Below, in pieces: positions 7,769 to 16,786 of a stretch of 30,286 bases of DNA. The DNA comes from an uncultured Bacillaceae bacterium (GTDB lineage: Bacteria; Bacillota; Bacilli; Bacillales; Caldibacillaceae). The DNA is taken from positions 1 to 30,286 of the forward strand of contig CALGAD010000060.1 of the NCBI GenBank assembly GCA_937951955.1. The letters are read 5' to 3'. Position numbers and translations under genes: made by a program. The notes below the pieces were generated by a model. That model saw only the letters and a program-made list of their open reading frames with translations, was not told where the DNA came from and did not search any database. Within the stretch, counting starts at the first letter, position 1. Every line of letters starts with the position of its first letter.

Positions 7769-8050
7769 TTTGAACAAAAAGGATAACATTTTATGCGTAC
7801 GAATATGTACTGGGTGATATATTATTGAGTGTTTTAGATTAATATAACACAATAACCATCACCTCTTCCCTTAATTAACATAACATATTTTTCAGTATTT
7901 GTTTAGTCATATCTTCCCGTATTTTCTCATCAACATTTGAAAGTTGCTGGTTAATTCACATCGTAAGCACTATATTAAAATAACTAGGATTCGTTCTTAA
8001 ATAGATATTTTTAACACTTATCCGTTTATTTCCTGATATTTAGAAACCGT

Positions 8051-8767
8051 TCAATCAAAATAGTGTTCATAAGGGATGTCGTGTATTGTCGGGTATACGG
8101 CATCAGTATACTGCCGCAAATGTTTTTCTTCACCAACGCCGGATAAGACAGCAATGCCTTTTCGACAATGTTTCCCAAACTGCATATCTACAACCGAATC
8201 CCCTACAAATAGAATCCGCTCTGCAGGGATCTGGGATTCACAAATAAAGGATTCCATAGCATCTGTTGCTGGTTTTGCCGGATAACGGTCACCGGTAGCT
8301 AAAAAATCGATCATATGCTCAATTTCTAAATGTTTCATTGTAAATACTGTGGAATGATAATCGTCAGCCGTCACAATCCCGATGGTAAACCCTTCTGCCT
8401 TTAATCTCATAAACAACCGGTTCACATTCCCGATCGATAGAATTTGCTCCTTTTTTTCTACCGTATATTGATAAAAATAGTTCTGAACGAAGGGAAGGAC
8501 ATCTTCATCATTATTGGCCAATGCAGATGTTAATACGTGAGCGATATCCCGAGTAGTTCCGGATGCGATTGCCGATGAATCATTCACTTTGTAATTTTCT
8601 AATCCGAGATTTCTTAAAATATCTCTGTCAGTAATATCATCTTTAACAGAAAATTGTGCACGAAAAAGTGGAATCATCTTCCTTACTGCATCCGGCCAGA
8701 TCGTATTATATTCGATCAATGTTCCATCTTTATCGAATAAAACTGCCTTATTGTCTATTCCATTCAT
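8051..8767 (-). CDS. HAD-superfamily phosphatase (phosphoglycolate phosphatase-like)
   Basis: A 238-residue cytosolic HAD hydrolase. All four motifs are present: the nucleophile loop D12-K-D14-G-T (LFDKDGT), motif II T133 in GIVTADD, motif III K165 in YPAKPA, and motif IV G189-D190-x-x-x-D194 (VGDSVVDM). The residues between about 20 and 100 form a helical cap (C1 type), as in phosphoglycolate phosphatase and beta-phosphoglucomutase relatives. Lack of a mutase signature favours a phosphatase. The start overlaps the end of the PHP gene by 20 nt, and GGGGAGAGG sits six bases before the ATG, so the two proteins are made together. It may remove the phosphate released or exposed by the PHP enzyme. 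Substrate is inferred only from context. Confidence 0.87.
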   Translation of the reverse strand: MNGIDNKAVLFDKDGTLIEYNTIWPDAVRKMIPLFRAQFSVKDDITDRDILRNLGLENYKVNDSSAIASGTTRDIAHVLTSALANNDEDVLPFVQNYFYQYTVEKKEQILSIGNVNRLFMRLKAEGFTIGIVTADDYHSTVFTMKHLEIEHMIDFLATGDRYPAKPATDAMESFICESQIPAERILFVGDSVVDMQFGKHCRKGIAVLSGVGEEKHLRQYTDAVYPTIHDIPYEHYFD

Positions 8768-10337
8768 AAACTGCCTCTCCCCATGTTATCAATTGTGGTT
8801 GCTTTGTCCCCCAGTAGAAAGGATTCGTAGTGCCAATGAAGCGATTCTTGCGATCACGTACATCGGCCCGAACCCAATGGTAGCTATTCTCGGCAAAATG
8901 ATAGATATAAGTCGATTCCTTTCCATAATCAATTTGGACAATTTGCCCGTCCACTACCCATTGAATGAGCGAATCTTCTCCTCTCTCCAATTGAACGGTT
9001 AATTCCCCGGAACTCTTTGTAAGGGTGTCACCAGGTAACAATGACTCTCCTTTTACTTGTATATCGATAAATCCATCTCTGCTGATAATCACATGACCGG
9101 ATCGGATACCATCCTTCAACGCTTCCGCTGTCAAACTTTCCGCATAAACATACGTGGCGGGATCACCGATTAAAGATGGTTCACTCGCATACGGATATTT
9201 TTCTTCCGGCAATATGTGGCTGTCCGAACCTCCAATACCGGTAATCCGGTAGCCCTCGTTTAATAAAAACGACCAGAAAGATAAAGCTTGTTCCGTTGCT
9301 TGCGGGTTATCGATATATGTCGGATCATTACAAAGTTCCAGGGAATCAATCACTTCTATCTTCGTTTCATGCAATTCCCATGCCCACGGTTTTAAAAATG
9401 GATGATTAATAGAAAACAAGCCGTTATCCTGGTTCCGCTCGATAATTTTGCTCACGCCCTTTTCACTATACATGTCACTGAGAGAGCAATTAGAAAAAAT
9501 CGGCCGATGAATAAGTAAGAAATTCGCATGTCCCTTCGGCGTTGTTAGTTCTACACCGGGAAAGGGAACAACCGCCTCATTTTTGGGCCAAAAATGGGGC
9601 GTTATGTTATGTTCGGTTGCAACAAAAAAATCTAATTTTTGCTGTGCTGCCATTTCCAGATTGCGCTCCCGGGTCATGGCACCATCACTATATTGGGTAT
9701 GGGTATGAAAATCGCCTTTATACCATCTCTTTTGCGTCTTTTGTAACGGTGGATGCTTATAAATATTTTGTTGCTGCGGTAAATAATCGTTCGCTACTTC
9801 CCCTTTTTTACGCAATTCATATTTCACTTCGACTTGAATCGCTTCTTGAGGGTTGTGAAGTATTTCAAATTCTAACTTCCAAACTCCAGGAGCAATCAAC
9901 CCAGGTTTGGATGTTGCTGAATTAAACTGTTCTTCCCTGCCGATAAAAAGCCGCTCCAGCGGTTTTTTATTCGTTTGCACCACTTGCCCGCGTATTTCAT
10001 CATTCTGATCATACACAATACAAGTAAACCATTTAATCTTATTACCATAAAAGGAAATAACGAGCTGCTCATACACCTGATCCACTTCAATTTGCGCCCG
10101 GTAAATCCCGTATTCCTTTTCTCCCCTGTTTTTCGCCTTTTGTGAAGCCGATGGAATCGGGATAACAATCGACCCTTTCACGATTGAACCCTCCAGGTTA
10201 TGTTTGAAAAATTGATTTTGTCCAATACTTGATAATAAATTACACAAAACGACTGAACTTCCTTTAAAAAATTCACTTTTCATATAAAAATGGATGTCGG
10301 ATAAAAAAGTTGCGAACTTGCAGCAAACATGTTTCAT
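8748..10337 (-). CDS. PHP-domain metallohydrolase, CehA/McbA type
   Basis: A protein of up to 529 residues. An N-terminal beta-rich part (about 50-180) precedes a PHP domain with all expected metal ligands: H211-x-H213 and D218 in GDFHTHTQYSDG, E242-H243, E263 and H270 in GVELTTPKGHANF, H312 in NHPF, and D372-x-H374 in GGSDSH. A C-terminal beta-sandwich-like part follows. This layout is that of CehA/McbA proteins, named after a carbaryl hydrolase but mostly uncharacterised; PHP relatives are phosphoesterases. There is no signal peptide, so it acts in the cytosol. The start is uncertain: ATG at 10335-10337 and ATG at 10281-10283 lack a ribosome binding site, while TTG at 10245-10247 has AAAGGAAG upstream. 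It overlaps the HAD gene, and an importer operon follows. Confidence 0.83.
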   Translation of the reverse strand: MKHVCCKFATFLSDIHFYMKSEFFKGSSVVLCNLLSSIGQNQFFKHNLEGSIVKGSIVIPIPSASQKAKNRGEKEYGIYRAQIEVDQVYEQLVISFYGNKIKWFTCIVYDQNDEIRGQVVQTNKKPLERLFIGREEQFNSATSKPGLIAPGVWKLEFEILHNPQEAIQVEVKYELRKKGEVANDYLPQQQNIYKHPPLQKTQKRWYKGDFHTHTQYSDGAMTRERNLEMAAQQKLDFFVATEHNITPHFWPKNEAVVPFPGVELTTPKGHANFLLIHRPIFSNCSLSDMYSEKGVSKIIERNQDNGLFSINHPFLKPWAWELHETKIEVIDSLELCNDPTYIDNPQATEQALSFWSFLLNEGYRITGIGGSDSHILPEEKYPYASEPSLIGDPATYVYAESLTAEALKDGIRSGHVIISRDGFIDIQVKGESLLPGDTLTKSSGELTVQLERGEDSLIQWVVDGQIVQIDYGKESTYIYHFAENSYHWVRADVRDRKNRFIGTTNPFYWGTKQPQLITWGEAVYEWNRQ

Positions 10338-10417
10338 TCTATGAATAACAATAGCACATAATGATTTTTATTTTGTTTACCAATTGCTATTATTCTGTAA
10401 ATTTAATGTAAAGCAAT

Positions 10418-10431
10418 TGAAAACGTTTAGT
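10418..10431. promoter_or_regulatory. Possible cre site upstream of the PHP gene
   Basis: TGAAAACGTTTAGT matches 12 of 14 positions of the TGWNANCGNTNWCA consensus for CcpA, missing the last two. It lies about 80 bp upstream of the PHP gene start, a sensible place for carbon control of a catabolic operon. Weak on sequence alone. Confidence 0.35.
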
Positions 10432-10446
10432 TCAATATACGATTAT

Positions 10447-10482
10447 AAAAAAACAGAGTCCTGTAAACAGGCGACAGGACTC
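10447..10482 (-). terminator. Intrinsic terminator of the yhaO-yhaN operon
   Basis: Perfect nine-base arms GAGTCCTGT (10456-10464) and ACAGGACTC (10474-10482), followed on the minus strand by TG and a run of seven T. It lies 9 bp past the YhaN stop. Confidence 0.9.
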
Positions 10483-10490
10483 CAATTTTC

Positions 10491-13400
10491 CTAACGGCTG
10501 ACTGCTTCTTCTTTAAGGATTTCTAGATTGTGAATCTTTGTATTCGGTAGGTTCTGTCCAATTTCCACGATCGACAGATGATGGGTAAAATATATGATTT
10601 GCGTTTTTTCTGCCAGTTCCGCTAACACCTGTAATGTAGCTTTCGAACGGTGATCATCAAAATTGACCAAAATATCATCCATGATGAGCGGGAGCGGCTG
10701 ATTGGAATCAAAATGCTGGTCGATAAAGGCTAGACGCAAGGCCAAATACAGTTGATCCCGTGTGCCATCACTTAACTCCTGGACGAGCAATTTTTCCCCG
10801 GATGCTTGAAGGGCTTCAATATAAGGGTCCATATCTTCGTATTCTATGGCCAGCCCTTGATACGCATGTAATGTAAGTTTTTGGAAATACTCTCCTGCCC
10901 TCCGAATCACGGTTGATTCATTTTCTTCCCGGAAACGATCAATCGTCTTCTGTAACAACTGTTTCGCCACTTCCACGCGCAAATATTCGTGCCAGTGACG
11001 GTCGACTTCTGACAGATACGTCTCTGCCTGTTGAGCAATATCCGCCGCTTTAGTATCACTGCCATCCAGCTGATTGATTTCATGAACGAGCTCACCGAGG
11101 TTTTGATTTTCTTTTGTGAACGTCTCATCAATTTGTTTCAATTCCTGATTTAATTCGTTTAACCGTTCATCTACTATGACTTCATTCGGGGCATCTTTTA
11201 CTTCATGTTCTAACTGTGCGATTGGTAAATGATCCCCCGCTTCTTTGAGGAGCCGCTCCTTTGTCTTGATTTCCCCTTCTAGTTTTTTATATTCTTTTGA
11301 TTTTTCGACAAGGCGGAGAAGCTCATCCTCATTTTGACAATGATATTTAGCAAGATAGCGATCGATTTCCTCCTGCAGGCGGTTCACCTGTCTGTTTTGT
11401 TGGGCAATGGCTTCTTCTAATTTTTGTAATTCCTCTTGCATCCGTAACTGATTACTTTTGACTTCATTAGCCCGTCCGAGCCGATCGCGCAAATGCCGGA
11501 CAAAATGCTCGTAAGAAAGGAATGCAGCGAGATCTTCCTGAAGATGTTCGGCAAGTTTTTTCGCTCGCTCTTCAAATTGCTGGACAGCTTCTTTTTTCCG
11601 GTCAATTTCTGCCCGCTTCCGGTTGACCTCGTCAATGAGAGAAAACAATTTGCGTAACTGTTCGATATAGGCCGGGGCGATTTCCGGGTTTTCGGGCAGT
11701 TGCGGGTGTTTCATCCGCAAAAGCTCCCACATTTGTTTTTTCTCCGCAATCTGTTTTTCAATCTGGTCCAGATTGCGCTTTTGTTCGCCAAGCTTTCCTT
11801 TCATTTCTTTAATCGTATCCTGTACATATCGGGCCCGATTGCGTTGACTGTCAATTTCTTCAATCGTTTCTTCGGCAATTTGAATAAGATGATTGATCGT
11901 AAATTGTTCACGAACTTCTACACCAATTGTTTTCAGTTCATTTTTCAGGCGCTGTTCGTATTCGGTCTTTTGTTCATAAAGACTAGAATATTCTGTTTCT
12001 AACATTTGCAATTCGTCCAAACCAGTCATCATCGGTTGGTAAAACTTCATATACCAATCATGCATTTCCGCTGGCTGTTTCGCATGAATTCCACAAGGGG
12101 CCCATTCTTTTAGCCAATCCTCCTGGAGTTGGGCAAATTCCTCACGTCTTGCGGCAATGTTATCCTGGACGTGCCGAATTTCTTCTTCCAGATGTTTTTT
12201 CTTTAATAAGAGCTGGGCACGCTGGGCGGACCGATCCGATTGCTTGCGCATGACATCCGCAATTTCATCTGCCTGTTCGACGAATTGTTCGTAAGCCACA
12301 GCGAGAGGTTTGTCGGCGGCAAATTCTTTAACTTTCTCTTCAATCTTTTCTCCCTTCAGCCAAACTTTTTTAATGAGCTGCCAGCCGTAATCCCTTTTCT
12401 CCCTTACATCCAGCAACTCTTCTTCTACCGGTACTTTACCGGATAAATCAATCTCATCCAATTGGCGTATCGTTCTTCGTAATTCATCATTCGTGCTATT
12501 TAATTTTTCCTGTAAATCCACCAGTTCCTTTTCAAAATCTTGCCATTGATTTTGGTAAAACTCGATCGTCTCCAGTAATGGCAGCGGGGTGTTTTTCAAC
12601 TCGACAGCATCGTTTGTCCACAATGATTGCTGCTGTAATTTCCCTTCAATTTCCTGTCTTTTACGGTTCAATTCCCTTTCTTTATTCTCTAATATTTTTT
12701 CGATATCCCCAGCGCGCTGAATTTCGCGGAGCAATAAGTTCAGGGCAGTCCCATCATTGACTGAACCAAGTTGTTTGAGTTCATCTTCTTTTTTTCTCAG
12801 TTCCGACTGTTCTTCTTTTAAACGATCCATTAAGTTTTGATAACTTGTTTGTAAATCATTGATTTCATTGGCTAATTGCACAATTTCTTCCTCGTCGATA
12901 AATGGAATCCGTAGCGTTTCCGCCTGGGAAAAAGGAACGCCCGGTGCCAGGCCCTTCAATATTGCCTTAGCTTCTGCTGTTTTTTGTTCTAATTGCAGCT
13001 CGTCTGCCGGAATTTCCTCGTTTTTCCGAGTGGAAAACTGTCTGACTTCCTCATTCAGTGATTGGATTTCCTCCCTGTGATCTAAAACATTTTCATCTAT
13101 GTGTAAAGAGTCGATATCAGTCACAAGATCATTTTTCTGTTCCGTCAAATTTTTTAAATTCGCTCTTTCACCATTCAACTGCTGAATGCTGGTAGGGATT
13201 CGTTCATCAAGATCCTCCGGTAAAACCTCAACATTTTCCAGGGAAGTGAACGCTGCCCGCAATTCCTCAAGACTTACAACAATGTTTCTCGTTCGTTTGA
13301 TTCGTTCTAGTTTCCGAATTTCTAATTGAAGTTGCTCTTTTTGTTCTCGCAATGCATTCACACGATGTCTTTTTTCCTCTATTTCCGTCCGCAGCCGTTG

Positions 13401-14018
13401 GTAATAATCACCACGTAAGCTTACATCCCGGACAGTTTGCATCGCCTCATTGTATGCTCGCAACGCTCTATTGATTTTTCGCGCGCTATTAGACTTAAAA
13501 GACGGATCGAGCAGTTCTCTGGAACGATCGGATAGTTCTGTAAGTAATTTTTGTAAGTATTGAAGTCCACCACCACTTTCAAATAAGGAGATCCCGGCTT
13601 GTCCCTTCGATTGTAACAGGCTTTCGCCTCCGTCCCGGAGACGGTCATGGTCGAAACCGAATAACAGTTGAAATTGCTCTTTCGTATATCCCCCTAACAA
13701 TTCCAAAATTTCGTCATCAGTCAAACTTTCCCTGTTTTTATCGATTTCGATTTTACTATACCGTTTCTTCCGGTGAACCGGATGAAGGTCTCCCTGATGG
13801 TCGAGTAACGCACTGATTCGCGATTTTGAATGGTACAAATTTGCATCGGCTTTTCCGCCAAATAAAATATCGATTAACACTTGTAAAAGTGTACTTTTTC
13901 CCGTTTCATTCGGACCGTAAATAATATGCAGACCCGTCTCTTTTTCACCAAAATCGAGTTGAAAATCATCATAGTTTACGACCGACTCAATGTTGATCTG
14001 CCGGAATCGCATCATCAT
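10491..14018 (-). CDS. yhaN: SMC/SbcC-like ATPase YhaN
   Basis: A 1175-residue SMC-like ATPase. The Walker A loop GPNETGKST is at 35-43. Most of the protein from about 170 to 1020 is heptad-rich coiled coil without the CxxC zinc hook of Rad50/SbcC, and the C-terminal lobe has the ABC-type signature LSDGTRDQLYLALRLAF and a Walker B LPLIMDDIL followed by NFDDHR. It pairs with YhaO as SbcC pairs with SbcD, giving an ATP-gated DNA end-processing machine; the biological role in Bacillus is poorly defined. The ATG overlaps the YhaO stop by 4 nt and AAAGGAGG lies 3 bases upstream, so expression is coupled. Length and domain order are normal for the family. Confidence 0.92.
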   Translation of the reverse strand: MMMRFRQINIESVVNYDDFQLDFGEKETGLHIIYGPNETGKSTLLQVLIDILFGGKADANLYHSKSRISALLDHQGDLHPVHRKKRYSKIEIDKNRESLTDDEILELLGGYTKEQFQLLFGFDHDRLRDGGESLLQSKGQAGISLFESGGGLQYLQKLLTELSDRSRELLDPSFKSNSARKINRALRAYNEAMQTVRDVSLRGDYYQRLRTEIEEKRHRVNALREQKEQLQLEIRKLERIKRTRNIVVSLEELRAAFTSLENVEVLPEDLDERIPTSIQQLNGERANLKNLTEQKNDLVTDIDSLHIDENVLDHREEIQSLNEEVRQFSTRKNEEIPADELQLEQKTAEAKAILKGLAPGVPFSQAETLRIPFIDEEEIVQLANEINDLQTSYQNLMDRLKEEQSELRKKEDELKQLGSVNDGTALNLLLREIQRAGDIEKILENKERELNRKRQEIEGKLQQQSLWTNDAVELKNTPLPLLETIEFYQNQWQDFEKELVDLQEKLNSTNDELRRTIRQLDEIDLSGKVPVEEELLDVREKRDYGWQLIKKVWLKGEKIEEKVKEFAADKPLAVAYEQFVEQADEIADVMRKQSDRSAQRAQLLLKKKHLEEEIRHVQDNIAARREEFAQLQEDWLKEWAPCGIHAKQPAEMHDWYMKFYQPMMTGLDELQMLETEYSSLYEQKTEYEQRLKNELKTIGVEVREQFTINHLIQIAEETIEEIDSQRNRARYVQDTIKEMKGKLGEQKRNLDQIEKQIAEKKQMWELLRMKHPQLPENPEIAPAYIEQLRKLFSLIDEVNRKRAEIDRKKEAVQQFEERAKKLAEHLQEDLAAFLSYEHFVRHLRDRLGRANEVKSNQLRMQEELQKLEEAIAQQNRQVNRLQEEIDRYLAKYHCQNEDELLRLVEKSKEYKKLEGEIKTKERLLKEAGDHLPIAQLEHEVKDAPNEVIVDERLNELNQELKQIDETFTKENQNLGELVHEINQLDGSDTKAADIAQQAETYLSEVDRHWHEYLRVEVAKQLLQKTIDRFREENESTVIRRAGEYFQKLTLHAYQGLAIEYEDMDPYIEALQASGEKLLVQELSDGTRDQLYLALRLAFIDQHFDSNQPLPLIMDDILVNFDDHRSKATLQVLAELAEKTQIIYFTHHLSIVEIGQNLPNTKIHNLEILKEEAVSR

Positions 14019-15259
14019 GAGCCTCCTTTCAACAAACTACCTAATAATACATCCCGGGCATCTTGCACAACTGGCTTGAGATCATCAATTGATTCAATAA
14101 CGAGTGCATCTTCCTGTTTCAAATAAGGTCCAAGTTTTTTTTGCACTTTTTTTATTGAAGCTAATAACTCGTTGAGAAATTCTTCATCATGTAAACGATC
14201 ATCGTTTAAAAGTTTTGATAAGGCATCATTTTGCATGGTAAAAATGGTCTGCCCTTTCGGTAAAGTCGTGTGAAATTTTACCTTTTCAATCCAAATTTGG
14301 TCGCTTGCCATGTTCGCCGCATTGACGATTTCATTAAAATAACGCTCCTCATCGTTTAAAAACTCCCGGTGAAGACTCGTACTGCCGGTTAAGATTACGC
14401 GGACGGCAAGAGGTATCCCGGGATTGGCTTGCACGAGATCGACTAACTTCTCTTCAACGGTTGCACTTAAATCATAATCATCTTCGATTCCGGTAAGATC
14501 GACTTCACATTCATAAAAACGTAACACGTCAAGACTTCTATGTTCAATCGTGACGGTATCACCATTTACGGTCACGAGGGTACAGCCTTTATTGCCAGTT
14601 TCTTTAATATGGCGTCCCTGTATATTTCCGGGATACACAATATACGGATTCTCATGGATAATTTGTCGTTTATGAATATGGCCTAATGCCCAGTAATCAT
14701 AACCTTTTTGAATCAGTTCGTCTGCTTTGGCAGGCGCATAACTCGCATGCCCTTCCTGTCCTTCTAATGAAGTATGTAACAAACCGATATTGAAGTATCC
14801 GGGAACCGGATCCGGGTAATGGAGACTTAAATTTTCCCAAACATCGCGCTGTTTATAGCCCTGTCCATGAATGGCCACTTGTAAACCCTCTATTAATCTC
14901 GTCTCCGGCCGATCCACGGAAAACTCGAACACATTATCCGGTAAAACGAGACGGTGGGTGATGACACTCGCTGCATCGTGATTCCCGCGAATAAAATAGA
15001 CCGGAATGTTTTTTTCCTTTAACCGATTCATTTGCGCATTAAAAAATAGACCGGTGGAATAATCTTGCCAATCACCATCGTATACATCGCCCGCGATGAG
15101 TACGAATTGCACATTTTCTTCCAGCGCTAAATTGACCAAATTCCCGAGTGCCCTTCGAGATGCTTGACGGATTTCCTCTACCGGTGCATCCGGCTTTTCC
15201 GCAAGCCCCCTTAATGGACTATCTAAATGGAGGTCGGCGCAATGGATAAATTTAAACAT
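14015..15259 (-). CDS. yhaO: SbcD-like DNA exonuclease YhaO (metallophosphoesterase)
   Basis: A 414-residue nuclease of the Mre11/SbcD kind. The N-terminal calcineurin-like phosphoesterase domain shows D9 and H11 (CADLHLDSPL), D58 (IAGDVYDGD), N93-H94 (RGNHD), a histidine in GLLHTSLEG and the pair in ALGHIHKRQ, all the metal ligands expected. The C-terminal part (about 270-414) would cap the domain and contact YhaN. GGAGGAG lies 4 bases before the ATG. It is the first gene of a two-gene operon; a TATAAT at 15317-15322 may be its -10, though the -35 at the right distance is poor. The separate transcription start and the terminator after yhaN mark a self-contained unit. Confidence 0.92.
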   Translation of the reverse strand: MFKFIHCADLHLDSPLRGLAEKPDAPVEEIRQASRRALGNLVNLALEENVQFVLIAGDVYDGDWQDYSTGLFFNAQMNRLKEKNIPVYFIRGNHDAASVITHRLVLPDNVFEFSVDRPETRLIEGLQVAIHGQGYKQRDVWENLSLHYPDPVPGYFNIGLLHTSLEGQEGHASYAPAKADELIQKGYDYWALGHIHKRQIIHENPYIVYPGNIQGRHIKETGNKGCTLVTVNGDTVTIEHRSLDVLRFYECEVDLTGIEDDYDLSATVEEKLVDLVQANPGIPLAVRVILTGSTSLHREFLNDEERYFNEIVNAANMASDQIWIEKVKFHTTLPKGQTIFTMQNDALSKLLNDDRLHDEEFLNELLASIKKVQKKLGPYLKQEDALVIESIDDLKPVVQDARDVLLGSLLKGGS

Positions 15260-15607
15260 ACAACTCCTCCTTTTACAAAATTGCCCCCGCTTTCGTTCAG
15301 GACAACTATTATTATCATTATAAAAAATTCCTTCTTATTATGGGAGATATTTCCGTGATTCAATCCCATCTGAAATCTCTTGGATATCGTTTCACTCATT
15401 ATAGAACACATGTTCATATGCTTCAATTTCATATTGCTTTCTTAATTCCTCAAAATCCGATATTTGATTGAACTATTATGAACGTTTAAAGTTCCTCGTA
15501 CCGCTTTTTCCTGAAATCAATTAAATTATAACGATTGAACGATTTTCAATGAAAATACAGCATCATTTACAAGCAAGTATTAACCGTAGTTTTTAAACAA
15601 TTTTTCC
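15260..15607. other. AT-rich spacer between yhaO and the DsbA-family gene
   Basis: A divergent intergenic region. It holds the possible yhaO -10 at 15317-15322. I find no open frame with a ribosome binding site and no convincing terminator or RNA motif in the remainder. Confidence 0.5.
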
Positions 15608-15631
15608 GATTTGTTGGATATCCGACAAATC
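15608..15631. promoter_or_regulatory. 24-bp near-perfect palindrome (candidate operator)
   Basis: The two 12-base halves, starting GATTTGT and ending ACAAATC around a central GGATATCC, are complementary at 11 of 12 positions; the exception pairs T with G. It lies about 80 bp upstream of the DsbA-family start and just before a second palindrome, TTGGTACCAA (15642-15651), that overlaps the likely -35 of a promoter with TAAAAT at 15669-15674. It has no T-run, so it is more like an operator than a terminator. Confidence 0.6.
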
Positions 15632-15709
15632 AGCAAAACTATTGGTACCAAATCTTTTTTAGATCAACTAAAATACAGGTAAGAAAAAAGCTATGTAGGG
15701 GTGATTCAG

Positions 15710-16639
15710 TTGGTAACCAAAAATAACATGATTTGCGATTTAGAAACGGGAGTATGCGGTGTAGCAGGAGAAGAGGAATTTAAGGTTATTGACCTGCAGA
15801 AACAGCAGAAAAAAATCGATCTATATTATGTCACCGATCCGATTTGCTCGCATTGCTGGGGATTGGAACCTGTCTTGCGGCGTTTTAAAGAACAGTACGG
15901 ACATTACCTTAACTTCCACACGGTAATGGGCGGATTGCTGGAAAAATGGGATGGTGGACCGGTAGATCCGGGAAATGGCATCTTTAGTCCAAAAGATGTC
16001 GCTGGGCATTGGCGTGAGGTCGGTAAATTCACGAGAATGCCGATTGATGGATCGCTTATGATTGATAATCCCGTTCAGTCGTCCTATCCACCTTCACGTG
16101 TCTATAAAGTGGTTCAAAACCATTATGGCAATGAAAAAGCAGATGAATTTTTACGTCGTGCAAGAGAAGCCCTCTTTGCCTTTAATCAAAATATTGGTGA
16201 GTCACAAGTATTAACTGAAATCGTGAATGACCTGGGACTTGATGGTGAAGAAATCATTAAAGAGGCAGAGAGTGAAGTTGGAGAAGACTTATTAAAGCAA
16301 GACTTCAAACTAGCAGCCGAGCTCGGTGTTCGGGGGTTCCCGACAATCATCATGTTAAACGAAAACAATAAAGCAGTAAAAATCGTTGGCAGTCGTCCTT
16401 TAGTTAATTATATCGCCGGTTTATCACGCCTTTTAGAAAATGAAGACTTAAAGCCGAAAACACCACCATCCCTGGAGAACTTACTGGAAAAAGAGAAACT
16501 CCTCTTCGCAAAGGAAATTGAAGTGATGTATGATCTCCAACCAGCGGAGCTCGCTACATTCATAAAAGAAAATTTAGCTCCGGGTATGTACGAAGAAGAG
16601 GAACTGCTCGGCGAAAAGTACTATGTAAAAATTCAGTGA
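15710..16639 (+). CDS. DsbA-family protein (FrnE/YjbH-like)
   Basis: A 309-residue thioredoxin-fold protein without signal peptide. The active-site-like CSHC (C46, C49) lies in VTDPICSHCWGLEP, the cis-proline loop is GVRGFPTII, and the helical insertion contains PSRVYKVVQ, all as in the FrnE/YjbH group. YjbH (SpxH) helps ClpXP degrade the stress regulator Spx, so a redox-linked adaptor role is possible, but this one is only family-level similar. Two more cysteines (C9, C16) occur in an N-terminal tail, CDLETGVC, not typical of YjbH. The extra C-terminal segment of about 60 residues is acidic. The frame begins with GTG at 15701; TTG at 15710 is preferred because AGGGGTG lies seven bases upstream. 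A terminator follows, so it is a single-gene unit. Confidence 0.75.
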   Translation: MVTKNNMICDLETGVCGVAGEEEFKVIDLQKQQKKIDLYYVTDPICSHCWGLEPVLRRFKEQYGHYLNFHTVMGGLLEKWDGGPVDPGNGIFSPKDVAGHWREVGKFTRMPIDGSLMIDNPVQSSYPPSRVYKVVQNHYGNEKADEFLRRAREALFAFNQNIGESQVLTEIVNDLGLDGEEIIKEAESEVGEDLLKQDFKLAAELGVRGFPTIIMLNENNKAVKIVGSRPLVNYIAGLSRLLENEDLKPKTPPSLENLLEKEKLLFAKEIEVMYDLQPAELATFIKENLAPGMYEEEELLGEKYYVKIQ

Positions 16640-16665
16640 AGATTACGAAAGCGAATGTATTGTAT

Positions 16666-16697
16666 AACCCTGGGTGTTACCTCAGGGTTTCTTTTTG
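16666..16697 (+). terminator. Intrinsic terminator of the DsbA-family gene
   Basis: Seven-base perfect arms AACCCTG (16666-16672) and CAGGGTT (16683-16689) followed by TCTTTTT. Confidence 0.88.
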
Positions 16698-16786
16698 TGA
16701 AAATTTTTCCTAACCACTTTTCTCTAAATCGCAAAATATCCCTCATTCTTCTTATTGTGGTTAAATTATTTTGTAAATTGTCAGAA

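Larger units (their letters stand above)
7539..8050. other. 512-bp intergenic region before the importer operon
   Basis: It holds a candidate promoter (7740-7768) and an inverted repeat (7713-7738), both on the side of the importer operon. The 105-codon open frame at 7535-7852 lacks a family signature and includes the promoter and repeat, so it is not taken as a gene. I see no clear terminator for the HAD gene; read-through into the importer is possible. Confidence 0.6.

Noticed and set aside
7535..7852. 105-codon frame upstream of the importer operon
   Set aside because: No ribosome binding site, no family pattern, and it covers the promoter and inverted repeat of the operon.
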